Origin: Pedobacter sp. UBA1951
Lineage (GTDB): Bacteria; Bacteroidota; Bacteroidia; Sphingobacteriales; Sphingobacteriaceae
DNA length: 26,839 nt
Assembly: GCA_002336465.1 (NCBI GenBank)
Contig: DDEP01000233.1
Span: 1-26,839, forward strand
Reading direction: 5' to 3'
A program made the translations under genes and the position numbers. Below the pieces are notes generated by a model. The model was not told the DNA's origin. It ran no database searches and saw only the letters and a program-made list of their open reading frames with translations. Of this stretch, positions 13,945 to 23,355 are shown piece after piece (the stretch's first letter is position 1; each line of letters begins with the position of its first letter).

Positions 13945-15549
13945 TTAAAAGCCCGGTTGTTTAATTACATAGCCAGTTTTAGCCTTTTCTTGATCTACCA
14001 TTTCTTTAACTTCCTGTAAAAGCTTTTTAGCATCATATACAATACCATCTTTAATCGTGTATTTAACCCCTCCTACTCTTTTAGGCTTATTGTCTGCACC
14101 CAAACTGATTGCTCCTGTACCATAAAGCACTTGTAGGTTTTTAAGAGGATTCTGATCTACGATTACAAAATCGGCAAGTTTACCTATCTCAATGCTTCCT
14201 AGATCTTTTTCCATACCCAAAGCTTGCGCTCCATTTAAGGTAGCCGACCTGATTATTTCTAAAGGATGAAAACCAGCTTCTCTTAACAGTTCTAACTCTC
14301 TCACGTAGGAGAAACCATATAATTCATAGATAAAACCTGCATCTGTACCAACAGTAACACGCCCGCCTTTGTTTTTAAATTCATTTAAGAACTGCATCCA
14401 AAGTTTGTAATTTTCTTTCCAATCCAGCTCCTGTTCTGTTCCCCAACTATGCCAGTATGAGCCATGCGAATTCCAGTTTGGTGCATAAAATTCCCACAGC
14501 TTAGGCATAGTATAAGTATTATGCCACTCGGCTGTACGAGCACGCATCAAATCACGATTGGCCTCATATATATTTAACGTTGGATCTAAAGTAAAATCAA
14601 GTCTGATCAAATCGTTCATAATCTTATTCCAAGTTTCGCTACCAGGAATTGCAGCTTGTTTCCATAGAGTACCTGCCTCACTAAAGCGGTCTTGCTCGTT
14701 CTGATAATTGTAATCAGGAGAATAGTGTTGTACCGTTTTATCATCAAACATAGACTCTGGCAAACCATACCAATGCTCTAATGATGTTAATCCAGCTCTG
14801 GCACTGTTCATGGCATTCCATCTGCCCACATCTGTTTGTGCATGATGTGCCATTGCCCGCAATCCAAGTTTTTTATTCTCATCAATCGCATTAGACATCA
14901 CTTCTGGCGATGCACCAAAGAATTTGATACCGTCTGAACCTTTTTTAGCATTTTCTCTTACCCATTGCCTAGCCTGCTCTCCTGTATATATAGGTGTTGT
15001 TGAACCTTGTCCAAATACGGTATAGGCAAATATGCGAGGTGCTGTGATTTCGTTCTTTAAACTCTTTTGCTTTTGATCCAGTACCCAATCTAAGCCGTTC
15101 ATACTCCCCGGCTCTCTTATGGTGGTAATGCCATGCGCCATCCAAAGTTTGAATACGTAATCTGCATCGGCACCTTTATCGGCTCCACCAATATGCCCGT
15201 GCATATCAATAAAGCCGGGCAGTATGTACATTCCTTCTGCCCATAGTTCTTTGCCTCCGGGTTTTAGTTGAGGTCTTCGGTTGGGTTCTACAGGCAAACC
15301 TGGCGAACCTACTGTTCTAATAGCGGTGATTCTATTATTCTCCACTACAATATCGGCGGGCCCCATGGGTGGTGCGCCTGTACTGTTTATAATGGTTACG
15401 CCTCTTATGATCAATTGCGGATAAGGTCCGTCTCCTTCTTTTCTGGGTTCTGCTTTTTTTACCGTTGGCCTGCCACCTTGTGCAAATGCCATCGTAAACA
15501 TGAATACGCTACCTAATGTTAGGTAAATTGCTTTCTTTGTTAAATTCAT
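13945..15549 (-). CDS. Exported metal-dependent amidohydrolase
   Basis: A 534-residue protein with a signal peptide (cut near Ala23-Gln24) and an amidohydrolase-superfamily TIM barrel. The small beta domain starts at LIIRGVTIINSTGAPPMGPADI. Metal ligands are His117 and His119 in ILPGFIDMHGHIGG, the likely carbamylated Lys209 in GSDGIKFFG, His235 or His236 in RAMAHHAQTD, His259 in TSLEHWYG, and catalytic Asp403 in VTVGTDAGF. The end has the typical NGAQALGMEKDLGSIEIGKLADFVIV. Related imidazolonepropionase/prolidase-like enzymes cut cyclic amides or dipeptides such as Xaa-Pro, but the substrate here cannot be read. It follows the peptidase operon on the same strand after 136 bp, so it may be cotranscribed or have its own promoter. 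Confidence 0.88.
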   Translation of the reverse strand: MNLTKKAIYLTLGSVFMFTMAFAQGGRPTVKKAEPRKEGDGPYPQLIIRGVTIINSTGAPPMGPADIVVENNRITAIRTVGSPGLPVEPNRRPQLKPGGKELWAEGMYILPGFIDMHGHIGGADKGADADYVFKLWMAHGITTIREPGSMNGLDWVLDQKQKSLKNEITAPRIFAYTVFGQGSTTPIYTGEQARQWVRENAKKGSDGIKFFGASPEVMSNAIDENKKLGLRAMAHHAQTDVGRWNAMNSARAGLTSLEHWYGLPESMFDDKTVQHYSPDYNYQNEQDRFSEAGTLWKQAAIPGSETWNKIMNDLIRLDFTLDPTLNIYEANRDLMRARTAEWHNTYTMPKLWEFYAPNWNSHGSYWHSWGTEQELDWKENYKLWMQFLNEFKNKGGRVTVGTDAGFIYELYGFSYVRELELLREAGFHPLEIIRSATLNGAQALGMEKDLGSIEIGKLADFVIVDQNPLKNLQVLYGTGAISLGADNKPKRVGGVKYTIKDGIVYDAKKLLQEVKEMVDQEKAKTGYVIKQPGF

Positions 15550-15685
15550 GTGTATATTTTATTGATTTTTAGTTGCAACATGGAATTCGCTATATAACCA
15601 CACAAATGGGTATATTAAAGATTTATGCTCATTTCATTTGCTTTAAATGATAATCAGTGATTGCGTTTTTTATTGTAATGTTTAA

Positions 15686-18589
15686 TTACAATTGATAAGC
15701 AACTCCTGGTTTTATTTTCAAATTGTTAATGTTCTGGTCTAGTGCTTTTAATTGGTCGGTGGCTTGTGTATCTGTATAAGCACCTCTTAAAGCTTTATAA
15801 GCAGCAAACAAATAAGGGTTATACTGTAAAGCTTGACTTAGGTTCTGAATATATTCTCCTTGACTGCCATCTGCTTTGCTCAAAATAGCTTTTGTAAAAG
15901 CATAATCGGCTTTTGAAGGCATATCTGCGCCTTCTTTTTCTTTAGAAAAGACTTGTTTTGCAGTTTGTAAATCGCCTGATTTTGCCAATAGTCTTGCCAT
16001 ACGTAACTGGTCTGCTCCACGTAAAGGTGATTTAGCAGAAAGTACCATGTTAATATATTCGCTTGCTTTTGATTTGTTACCTTGAGCTAAATAAAATTCG
16101 GCCAAACGCATATTATAATCTGTTCTCGAATTATTTGAAGCAGCTAAAATTCGCTGAGCTTCATTGATGGTTTTAATCGCTTCATCATATTTGCCTTGGG
16201 TGGCTAAAGCATCTGCCAACAGGTTACGGTATTCATAATTCTGAGGTTTCTTAGTTACCAAATCTCGCAATACTTGTACAGGTTCAGCATAACCTAACTC
16301 TGCTTTTAATGATGCTGAAAATGCATTTGCATCATCTATACGATCTCTAAGATAGGTTGATACTGCTGCTCCATTCTTGGCATATTCCAATCCGGCATCG
16401 ATAGCCTCGGGATAAAGCCCGTTGCTTCTGTACATCTCTCTTAATTGTCCGTTTACCCTTGCCAGTTCAGAATAATCTGTTTCCATTTTATATGATTTCT
16501 GCAGATAATCTGCCTGTTTTTGTATGGCTTCTGATTTCGCAATAAGGTTATTATCATATTTGGCTTTAGTTAAATTAGCATAAGCAGCATAGATAGGTGC
16601 ATAATTAGGATCTATCTGTTCAGCCTTTTTTAACCATGCTTCAGCATCATCTAATTTTTTCTCTGAAATGCTTATACCTGAATAAGCCAGCATAGCAGGT
16701 AAGTATTTTGCATCATAAGTCAATGCAGTATCTAAATACTTTTTAGCCATATCACGGTCTTGCATACGGCTTCGTTGGCTCAAATTTAGATAAACTTGCG
16801 CCCAGTTACTGGCCATTGCCTCTTTTTTACCACTCAAGTAAGCTCGCTCTTTTTTAACCAATGCATCTATAAACTGGTACATCTCAGGATCTTTCGTAAT
16901 TAAATCGTTGGTGGTGTTCATCGATTTAAAATCTAAAGGATGCACCTTTACAGGTTCAAAGTACGCAGGGTAAGTCTGCGCAAAGTATTCAGATTCATTA
17001 TTCTGAGAATAATAATCTAATGTACGCCCTTCTTTCATCGCTTTATAATAATGCGCTCTAATTGCTCTATTTTCTGCATCAGTTAAAACACGGCCGTGAA
17101 ATAAATGCACATATTCATGTAAAATCACATTACGTTCAAGATAAGCTCCACGTTCTACATATTCAATAGCCGCAGCCCCGCTTCCTACTCCGCGTATATC
17201 CATCCATTGGCGGTTATCAAATGTGGTACTTGTACGAAAATATGGCGAATTCATGGTTTCTGCCAAATCTTTATGCAATGGAGGTATCCTAAAAACATTA
17301 TCGCCTTTGGTTAGGAAAGGGAAATATACAACCGAAGTATACAACTGGTTCCATGCCATGGCTTTTACCATATCGCCCGAATAATAACTTACATCAGGAA
17401 AAACTCGCTTAAAGTTTTCCATATCCTTTATTTTAGTTTGGTGCAAATGATTGGTTATTGAATCATAAACTGATAGATAAGGGATACGTTTGGCTTTGAT
17501 TACAGCCGAAAGACCGTTATGTGCCGGTCCGTAATGTCTTTTTCTTTTTAAGATTTCCCTAAAAATATGTTCGGCAGAATCAAGACCTGCTTTACGATCC
17601 ATATCATATGCAACATGGTACAAAGAGCCGCGGTGCATTAATGGTAAAACTGAATTAGGGTATTTTGCTTGTATTTTTCTGGTATAATCTAAAGCTTCAT
17701 TTAATTTATTTTGCTGAAAAAGCTCATCGGCAGGTTTCAGCTCTTTTCTTACCTGTTCATCTTCTGGTTGTGCATAATCTGCATAAGTAAGATTGGTATG
17801 GCCATTGCCCCAATGCCAGTGGGTTTGGAAATGCAATGGGTTAACAGCTAAAGCAACTTCCCATTGAGCAGCCATCGCATTTAGCAAGGTTGCATCAAAC
17901 CTACGCCAAATAGCATAGCCGTAACTAAATCTGGCATCGGCATTAAAAGGATCTATTGCTATAGATTTTAACAAAGGTGCTTCTGCCAATTGGGGTTTCT
18001 GATCCCAAAAATAAACATCAGCCTCGAGCATTAAAGCAGCCGCATTTTTACGGTCGGCTGCTTCAACTTCTTTGGCTAAGCTCAATGCTTTTTTATAATC
18101 TTTCTGTAACAATTTTACCCTGCCTAACATCAACTTCAGCTTATTTGAAGGATTGGTTTTAAGCGCATTTTCACAAATCTGTGCAGCCTGTGGAAGTTTC
18201 CATGCCTGCATTTCTAAAAATGCTTTCAGTAAAACAGCCTTTTCTTTTTTCTTATTGGTATTATATACTTGGTTCACATATTTTTCTGCCGATTTAAAAT
18301 CATTGTTTAAAATATAGTAATCAGCATATAACAACTTATAATCATCCGTTAAAGCTTTTTGCTTCTTAATCTCAGTCAATACATTGTCCCACAAACCCAA
18401 CTCTAGCATGCGTTCCAGAACATGAGCCTTATCTTTGCTTGCAGGTAATATATTAACCAAACCCATTTTAACCTGCTTAAGCTTTTCTAATGCTTGTTTA
18501 GTACTATCGGGCGATATAGTTTGCTGAGCATAGGTATTTCCTAAAGCTGTAATTGATAAAAGGCAGATAGATAAAATTGTTTTTTTCAT
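15686..18589 (-). CDS. Exported TPR protein with an HEXXH metallopeptidase motif
   Basis: A 967-residue protein with a signal peptide (MKKTILSICLLSITALGNTYAQ). TPR-like helices fill about 60-350 (AALMLEADVYFWDQKPQLAE, DELFQQNKLNEALDYTRKIQ). A middle domain holds the zinc motif HEYVH at 491-495 (ERNVILHEYVHLFHGR), with a plausible third ligand Glu in SQNNESEYFAQ (532-534). A second TPR array runs from about 600 to 967 (YLPAMLAYSGISISEKKLDD, GKYDEAIKTINEAQ). This spacing is gluzincin-like, so it is probably a periplasmic or surface zinc peptidase flanked by protein-binding repeats. I cannot name a peptidase family. It starts 6 bp after the second S10 gene, so it belongs to the same operon. Confidence 0.8.
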   Translation of the reverse strand: MKKTILSICLLSITALGNTYAQQTISPDSTKQALEKLKQVKMGLVNILPASKDKAHVLERMLELGLWDNVLTEIKKQKALTDDYKLLYADYYILNNDFKSAEKYVNQVYNTNKKKEKAVLLKAFLEMQAWKLPQAAQICENALKTNPSNKLKLMLGRVKLLQKDYKKALSLAKEVEAADRKNAAALMLEADVYFWDQKPQLAEAPLLKSIAIDPFNADARFSYGYAIWRRFDATLLNAMAAQWEVALAVNPLHFQTHWHWGNGHTNLTYADYAQPEDEQVRKELKPADELFQQNKLNEALDYTRKIQAKYPNSVLPLMHRGSLYHVAYDMDRKAGLDSAEHIFREILKRKRHYGPAHNGLSAVIKAKRIPYLSVYDSITNHLHQTKIKDMENFKRVFPDVSYYSGDMVKAMAWNQLYTSVVYFPFLTKGDNVFRIPPLHKDLAETMNSPYFRTSTTFDNRQWMDIRGVGSGAAAIEYVERGAYLERNVILHEYVHLFHGRVLTDAENRAIRAHYYKAMKEGRTLDYYSQNNESEYFAQTYPAYFEPVKVHPLDFKSMNTTNDLITKDPEMYQFIDALVKKERAYLSGKKEAMASNWAQVYLNLSQRSRMQDRDMAKKYLDTALTYDAKYLPAMLAYSGISISEKKLDDAEAWLKKAEQIDPNYAPIYAAYANLTKAKYDNNLIAKSEAIQKQADYLQKSYKMETDYSELARVNGQLREMYRSNGLYPEAIDAGLEYAKNGAAVSTYLRDRIDDANAFSASLKAELGYAEPVQVLRDLVTKKPQNYEYRNLLADALATQGKYDEAIKTINEAQRILAASNNSRTDYNMRLAEFYLAQGNKSKASEYINMVLSAKSPLRGADQLRMARLLAKSGDLQTAKQVFSKEKEGADMPSKADYAFTKAILSKADGSQGEYIQNLSQALQYNPYLFAAYKALRGAYTDTQATDQLKALDQNINNLKIKPGVAYQL

Positions 18590-18595
18590 AACGGT

Positions 18596-20239
18596 CTATT
18601 TAGCAGGAGCTGCATTAATTTCTCTCAAAACATCGTCATACATTTTGTCTGCATCTTTTTTGGTCTGCACCAACGATGGTTTATGAACATACAACATATG
18701 TCCGGCCTCGTAATAAGTAAAATTCACATTCTTTCTTTGCTCTGGCCTTAAACCCATGGTACTAAATGTGTATTCTGCAGCAAAATATGGTGTTGCTAAG
18801 TCGTAATATCCGCATAATACCCAAACTTTTAAGTAAGGATTTCGTGACATTGCTTTTCTCAAATCTTCGGCCACATTGAGGTAACGGTTCTGAACATTAT
18901 TGTAATTCCATGGCGATACTCTTCCTCCTAAAATCTCATACGAAAGATCATTTTTGAACTTCAATTCGGCTCTTACATAATGGTTTAATGCTGCACTATA
19001 TGGTCCTGAAATGGTTCCATCGTTACTTGGATCAAACTCAGGTTGATCACCAACATCATTGTAATCTCTTCCCGTATATCTACTATCTAAACGACCAACT
19101 GTTAATCCTTCATTTCTACGCAGCTCTTTATCATACTTCTGAATATTTATCCTCAAATTGGTTTGGCGGATATAATCTTTAGATAGTCCTGTGTACCTGT
19201 TCAATTTGTTTACAATAGTTTCATACTCTGCAGAAGTGAGGTCGCTGCCTTTCATCAAAGCAATATTGTATTCTTGCAAAGCAAAATCTTCTACTTCTTT
19301 AAGTACAGTTTTTAGTGGTTTTGACTGAAGGTCTGCAGGTAATTTTTTGTGATACCATGATGTAGCCGTATAGGTTGGTAAAAACAACGGATAAGGTAAA
19401 TCGTTACCAATATCAAAACGGGCGGTTTGCATGTTTAAAATTGAGCTGATCAATACGATGCCATTTAAATAAAATTTGTATTTGCTCTGCAGGTAATCAG
19501 ACAAACCCGATGCCCGTGTTGTGCCATAGCTTTCGCCGGCTAAAAACTTAGGAGAATTCCATCTTTCATATTTGGTGCTATATAATCTGATCGCTTCTCC
19601 CATACTTTGTATATCTTCTACGTAACCGTAAAATTGTTTTTCGTTTTCTCCTGTAACCGCCCTACTATATCCCGTACCTACCGGATCAATAAAAACCAAG
19701 TCTGTTTTATCTAACCAAGTATATTCATTATCTACATAGCTGTATGGAGGTGGCAATAAATCGCCATTATCGGTAAAAAGAACTCTTTTTGGTCCCATAA
19801 TACCCATGTGCAACCATACCGACGATGAACCCGGGCCACCGTTAAAAGTATAGGTTATAGGTCTTTTATTTTTATTGGCAACTCCATCTTTAGTGTATGC
19901 TGTAAAAAATATATTTGCTTTGGGTTTTCCGTCTTCGGTTCTAAGTTGTAAATAACCAGTTGTAGCAGTATAATTAATCACTTGACCTTTTACCGTAATG
20001 CTATGCTTGGTAACAACTGGAGCAGGAATGTTAGGCGAATTAGAAATAATTTCTCCGTTAGCGTTTACCGGCAAAGGAACCGGCGCATCTGCTTTGCTTG
20101 TTGAGGCTGTTTGAAAAGCAGAAGGCGCCGGTTGTGCATTTCCTCTTCCCGGCTGTGCTGCAGCTTGCATGGCAAAAACTGATAATACAAATGCCATTAC
20201 AACATGAGCAGTATTTTTTTTATAAGACATGGTCTTCAT
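18596..20239 (-). CDS. Exported S10 serine carboxypeptidase-like enzyme, second copy
   Basis: A 547-residue alpha/beta hydrolase of peptidase family S10, which removes C-terminal residues from peptides. The signal peptide ends near AAAQ (29). Conserved pieces are TYTFNGGPGSSSVWLHMG (oxyanion region, 130-146), DLVFIDPVGTGYSRA, and KFLAGESYGTTRASG with nucleophile Ser237. Asp480 is in CGYYDLATPYF and His514 in YYEAGHMLYVH. All three catalytic residues are present. The start codon overlaps the stop of the preceding copy by one base (TAATG), which suggests translational coupling; a second ATG three codons later is an alternative. A Pro/Ala-rich linker of about 40 residues after the signal distinguishes it from the first copy. 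It was probably formed by tandem duplication. Confidence 0.92.
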   Translation of the reverse strand: MKTMSYKKNTAHVVMAFVLSVFAMQAAAQPGRGNAQPAPSAFQTASTSKADAPVPLPVNANGEIISNSPNIPAPVVTKHSITVKGQVINYTATTGYLQLRTEDGKPKANIFFTAYTKDGVANKNKRPITYTFNGGPGSSSVWLHMGIMGPKRVLFTDNGDLLPPPYSYVDNEYTWLDKTDLVFIDPVGTGYSRAVTGENEKQFYGYVEDIQSMGEAIRLYSTKYERWNSPKFLAGESYGTTRASGLSDYLQSKYKFYLNGIVLISSILNMQTARFDIGNDLPYPLFLPTYTATSWYHKKLPADLQSKPLKTVLKEVEDFALQEYNIALMKGSDLTSAEYETIVNKLNRYTGLSKDYIRQTNLRINIQKYDKELRRNEGLTVGRLDSRYTGRDYNDVGDQPEFDPSNDGTISGPYSAALNHYVRAELKFKNDLSYEILGGRVSPWNYNNVQNRYLNVAEDLRKAMSRNPYLKVWVLCGYYDLATPYFAAEYTFSTMGLRPEQRKNVNFTYYEAGHMLYVHKPSLVQTKKDADKMYDDVLREINAAPAK

Positions 20240-21780
20240 TAGTTAATTTCCTTTAAAGTTTTACCATAAAAAGCATCTGCATCTGCTTTCATTTGTTTCA
20301 GAGAAGGCATATGGATATAGAGCATATGTCCTGCTTCATAATGTGTAAAATCTACATTCTTTTGCTGTTCAGGACGCAAACCCATATGTTTAATTACATA
20401 CTCAGAGGCAAAATAAGGGGTAGCAAAATCATAATAACCTCCCAAAACCCATACTTTCATTGAAGGGTTTTGTGCCATAGCTTTACGCATATACTCTGCA
20501 ACATTTAAATAAGAATTTTGAACGTTACTATAATTCCATCTGCCTAAACCACCACCCAAGGTATAATAAGTCCAATCATTGGTAAAGTTTAGTTCTTTAC
20601 CAAAATAACTTAGAATTCCATGTGTATAAGGTCCTGATATGGTACCTGTATTACTTGGGTCATATTCACTTTGGCTACCGGTATCATTGTAATCTCTTCC
20701 TGTAAAACGACTATCTAAACGACCTACGGTTCTACCTTCTTGTCTTAATAGTTCTTTGTTATACTGAGCAAGGTTAATACGCAGGTTAGTTTGTCTGATA
20801 AAATCTTCTGACAAGCCTGTATATTTACTTAAATTCTTTACCACACTGTTGTACTCTGTTGCCGACATGCGGTCACCTTTCATTAATGCGGTGGTATATT
20901 CGTTTATAGCGTATTTCTCTGCTTCTGCTGTAAGCGTTTTGACATCTTTTGCTTGTAATTCGGGGCTTAGTTTTTTGTAATACCATGAGGTAGCTGCGTA
21001 GCTTGGCAAATACAACGGATAAGGCAAATCGTTACCTACTACAAATTGTATAGTTTGAAAATTCAATACCGCAGAGATAAGCACTATTCCATTAACATAC
21101 ATTTTAAATGCATTTTGCAGGTACATTGATAATCCAGCGGCTCTTGTTGTGCCATAACTTTCGCCTGCCAAAAATTTAGGGGAACCCCATCTTTTATTTT
21201 GCGTGGTATACAATTTTATAAACTCTCCTACCGATTGTATGTCTTCATTATAACCTTGGAACTCTTGTTTATCTACACCATTTACCGCCCTGCTAAAACC
21301 TGTCCCTACTGGATCTATAAATACTAAATCTGACTGGTCTAACCATGAATATTCGTTATTGGTATATGAATATGGAGGTGTTAAAGCCTCTCCTTTTTCA
21401 GACATCACTATTCTTCTCGGACCGATAACACCCATATGCAGCCATAGCGAAGCTGAACCAGGCCCACCGTTAAAAGTATAAGTTATAGGTCTTTTGGTTA
21501 AATCATCTATCCCATCTTTGGTATAGGCAGTAAAGCCCATTTTTGCCCTTACTTTACCGTCTTCTGACTTAATTTCCATGAAACCGGTTGTAGCCGTGTA
21601 ATTAATGACTTTACCGTTTATGGTTACAGATGATTTGGTTGTTTTGGTTAACGCACTCTCTTTGGGTGCCTGATTTTCCAAAACCGCTGTATTGTTAGCG
21701 GTTTTGGAAGCATCGTTCTTTTGCGACCATGCAAAATGTGTAGCAGAGAACGCAATCAGAAATATGAAAATCTTTTTCAT
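20239..21780 (-). CDS. Exported S10 serine carboxypeptidase-like enzyme, first copy
   Basis: A 513-residue paralogue of the next gene, with the same order of motifs: TYTFNGGPGSASLWLHMG, DLVFIDPVGTGFSRA, KFLAGESYGTTRAAG with Ser208, GGYYDFATPYF with Asp451, and HYEAGHMLYIH with His485, so the triad is complete. The signal peptide is MKKIFIFLIAFSATHFAWSQ. I start at 21780: the longer frame to 21819 would add 13 residues, put a polar stretch in front of the signal peptide and overlap the SusD gene. With this start the gap to SusD is 20 bp. It lacks a lipobox, so it is likely a soluble periplasmic or released enzyme. It and its twin probably trim peptides for the SusCD transporter. Confidence 0.92.
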   Translation of the reverse strand: MKKIFIFLIAFSATHFAWSQKNDASKTANNTAVLENQAPKESALTKTTKSSVTINGKVINYTATTGFMEIKSEDGKVRAKMGFTAYTKDGIDDLTKRPITYTFNGGPGSASLWLHMGVIGPRRIVMSEKGEALTPPYSYTNNEYSWLDQSDLVFIDPVGTGFSRAVNGVDKQEFQGYNEDIQSVGEFIKLYTTQNKRWGSPKFLAGESYGTTRAAGLSMYLQNAFKMYVNGIVLISAVLNFQTIQFVVGNDLPYPLYLPSYAATSWYYKKLSPELQAKDVKTLTAEAEKYAINEYTTALMKGDRMSATEYNSVVKNLSKYTGLSEDFIRQTNLRINLAQYNKELLRQEGRTVGRLDSRFTGRDYNDTGSQSEYDPSNTGTISGPYTHGILSYFGKELNFTNDWTYYTLGGGLGRWNYSNVQNSYLNVAEYMRKAMAQNPSMKVWVLGGYYDFATPYFASEYVIKHMGLRPEQQKNVDFTHYEAGHMLYIHMPSLKQMKADADAFYGKTLKEIN

Positions 21781-21800
21781 TAATGTATCTCTTTTAAATT

Positions 21801-23324
21801 TTAAGGACGAACATCCCAAAATACTCTTGCCATCATATCTGCACGGGCAGGTACATTAGGGTTACTGTTTTTCTCATACTGAGGATAAACCAATGATCGT
21901 GGAATTTTATCATAAACGGCTACCGATATTGGAAGTGCAGTTAAAGTTGGATAGCCTGTTCTTCTCCAATCTGACCATGGCTCCATTACCACACCAAAAT
22001 TTGCGGTATATTTCTCATTGATGATCTGTTCTAATTTTTGCTGATCGCTACCGGTTAATGTACCGTTTGCAGTAATATATGCTGTAATATCTCCCGCACT
22101 TACGCCCGCATCTTGCATAGATGCCCTGATTCCGTTTTCAAAAAAGGTTTGGGCACTGCCCGGAGCACCTAACATTAAAGCGGCTTCGGCACGGATGAAA
22201 TTATATTCTGCAAAGGTTAACAATCTGGCAGGTGCATCACCTCCCCAAGTAATGCTTCCATCTTTAAGCGAACCATCAGAGTTCATGTTTATGGTATTAA
22301 TGGTAGCGGTTCCTTTAAGGAAACTATTTAATCTAGAATAAGCAACAGAAGAGGCTTCTGTAGCATTTCCACCTTTATAAGTTGCAGGTGATGAATTGTA
22401 TGGGAAAGGAACAAAATAAGATGGTCTGCGAGGATCTGATTTTGCATTCATCATATCTACAATGGTTTTATTTGGGAAAAATGCATTTTTAAACTGGCCA
22501 CCTTCTACACTCGCGTTAGGGTTTTGACGGCCTGCAACTGCTAAAAACGGCATAATAAAACTATCAGCATTAGATTGCATAAACTCTGCACCACTGTTGA
22601 TCAAATCCTTGATTTTAGTAGAAGCATAGGTTGCATCTTTTGCGGTGTAGTGGATAAACAAGCGCAATTTTAAAGTATTGCCAAAGCGTGTCCATTGTTT
22701 TTTAGATACGTTCCAATCTGTACTTGCATAAATGGTAGTGTATTTGGTTGGCGATAAAACAGAAGTTGTTTTATTTACATCAGCAATACCCTCATCAATC
22801 AAGCGAACCAAATCTTTGTAAATGTCTTCTCCTTTATCAAACTTAGGTTTCAGGTTATCCAAAAACTTTGAAGCCTCGGTATAGGGTACATCGCCCCATG
22901 CATCTACAATTAACTGAAAGATATAAGCTTTCATCAATTTAGCAGTTCCTGCGTAATGCGGGCTATTTTGCTGATTTGCTTTTTCTGTCAGCTTATCTAT
23001 ATCAGCCAAAATACCAGCATAAATGTTTGACCATTGGTTGTTTACATCTGAACTATTAATGTTATATCTCTCGTATTCTTTAAAAGTTTGAGACACGTTT
23101 GTGGTATTACCCGTAAACTGCTGCGCCATTAACCCGCTGTAACGGTAAAGATCGCTCACGCCTACATAACCTACACCCACGGTAATAGAAGGTAATAATT
23201 GTTCTATTGGTGCCTCCTGAATATTATTAGGGCTCTCATTCACATCAAAAAACTTTTTGCATGATTGAGAGGAAATGCTCAGTAATGCTATTCCTGTACA
23301 GGCAATTATTTTATTTATTTTCAT
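21801..23324 (-). CDS. SusD/RagB-family (SusD-like 2) nutrient-binding lipoprotein
   Basis: A 507-residue outer-surface lipoprotein. The signal ends in a lipobox-like SSQSC with Cys22 as the lipid anchor, followed by KKFFDVNESPNN, a common SusD start. Helical TPR-like regions typical of SusD follow (YAGTAKLMKAYIFQLIVDAW, GDVPYTEA), and the C-terminal part has the usual AEYNFIRAEAAL, INEKYTANFG and EPWSDWRRTGYPTL. The pattern fits the SusD-like 2 subgroup, which I associate with peptide rather than glycan loci. SusD proteins form a lid on the SusC barrel and capture substrate. The gene follows SusC by 31 bp, the invariant SusC-SusD order. Confidence 0.95.
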   Translation of the reverse strand: MKINKIIACTGIALLSISSQSCKKFFDVNESPNNIQEAPIEQLLPSITVGVGYVGVSDLYRYSGLMAQQFTGNTTNVSQTFKEYERYNINSSDVNNQWSNIYAGILADIDKLTEKANQQNSPHYAGTAKLMKAYIFQLIVDAWGDVPYTEASKFLDNLKPKFDKGEDIYKDLVRLIDEGIADVNKTTSVLSPTKYTTIYASTDWNVSKKQWTRFGNTLKLRLFIHYTAKDATYASTKIKDLINSGAEFMQSNADSFIMPFLAVAGRQNPNASVEGGQFKNAFFPNKTIVDMMNAKSDPRRPSYFVPFPYNSSPATYKGGNATEASSVAYSRLNSFLKGTATINTINMNSDGSLKDGSITWGGDAPARLLTFAEYNFIRAEAALMLGAPGSAQTFFENGIRASMQDAGVSAGDITAYITANGTLTGSDQQKLEQIINEKYTANFGVVMEPWSDWRRTGYPTLTALPISVAVYDKIPRSLVYPQYEKNSNPNVPARADMMARVFWDVRP

Positions 23325-23355
23325 AACTTATGTTTTGAAATTTTAAATCAATTAA

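Noticed and set aside
13921..13945. A/T-rich hairpin after the amidohydrolase stop as a terminator
   Set aside because: The stem would be six mostly A-T pairs without a GC top, too weak to support.
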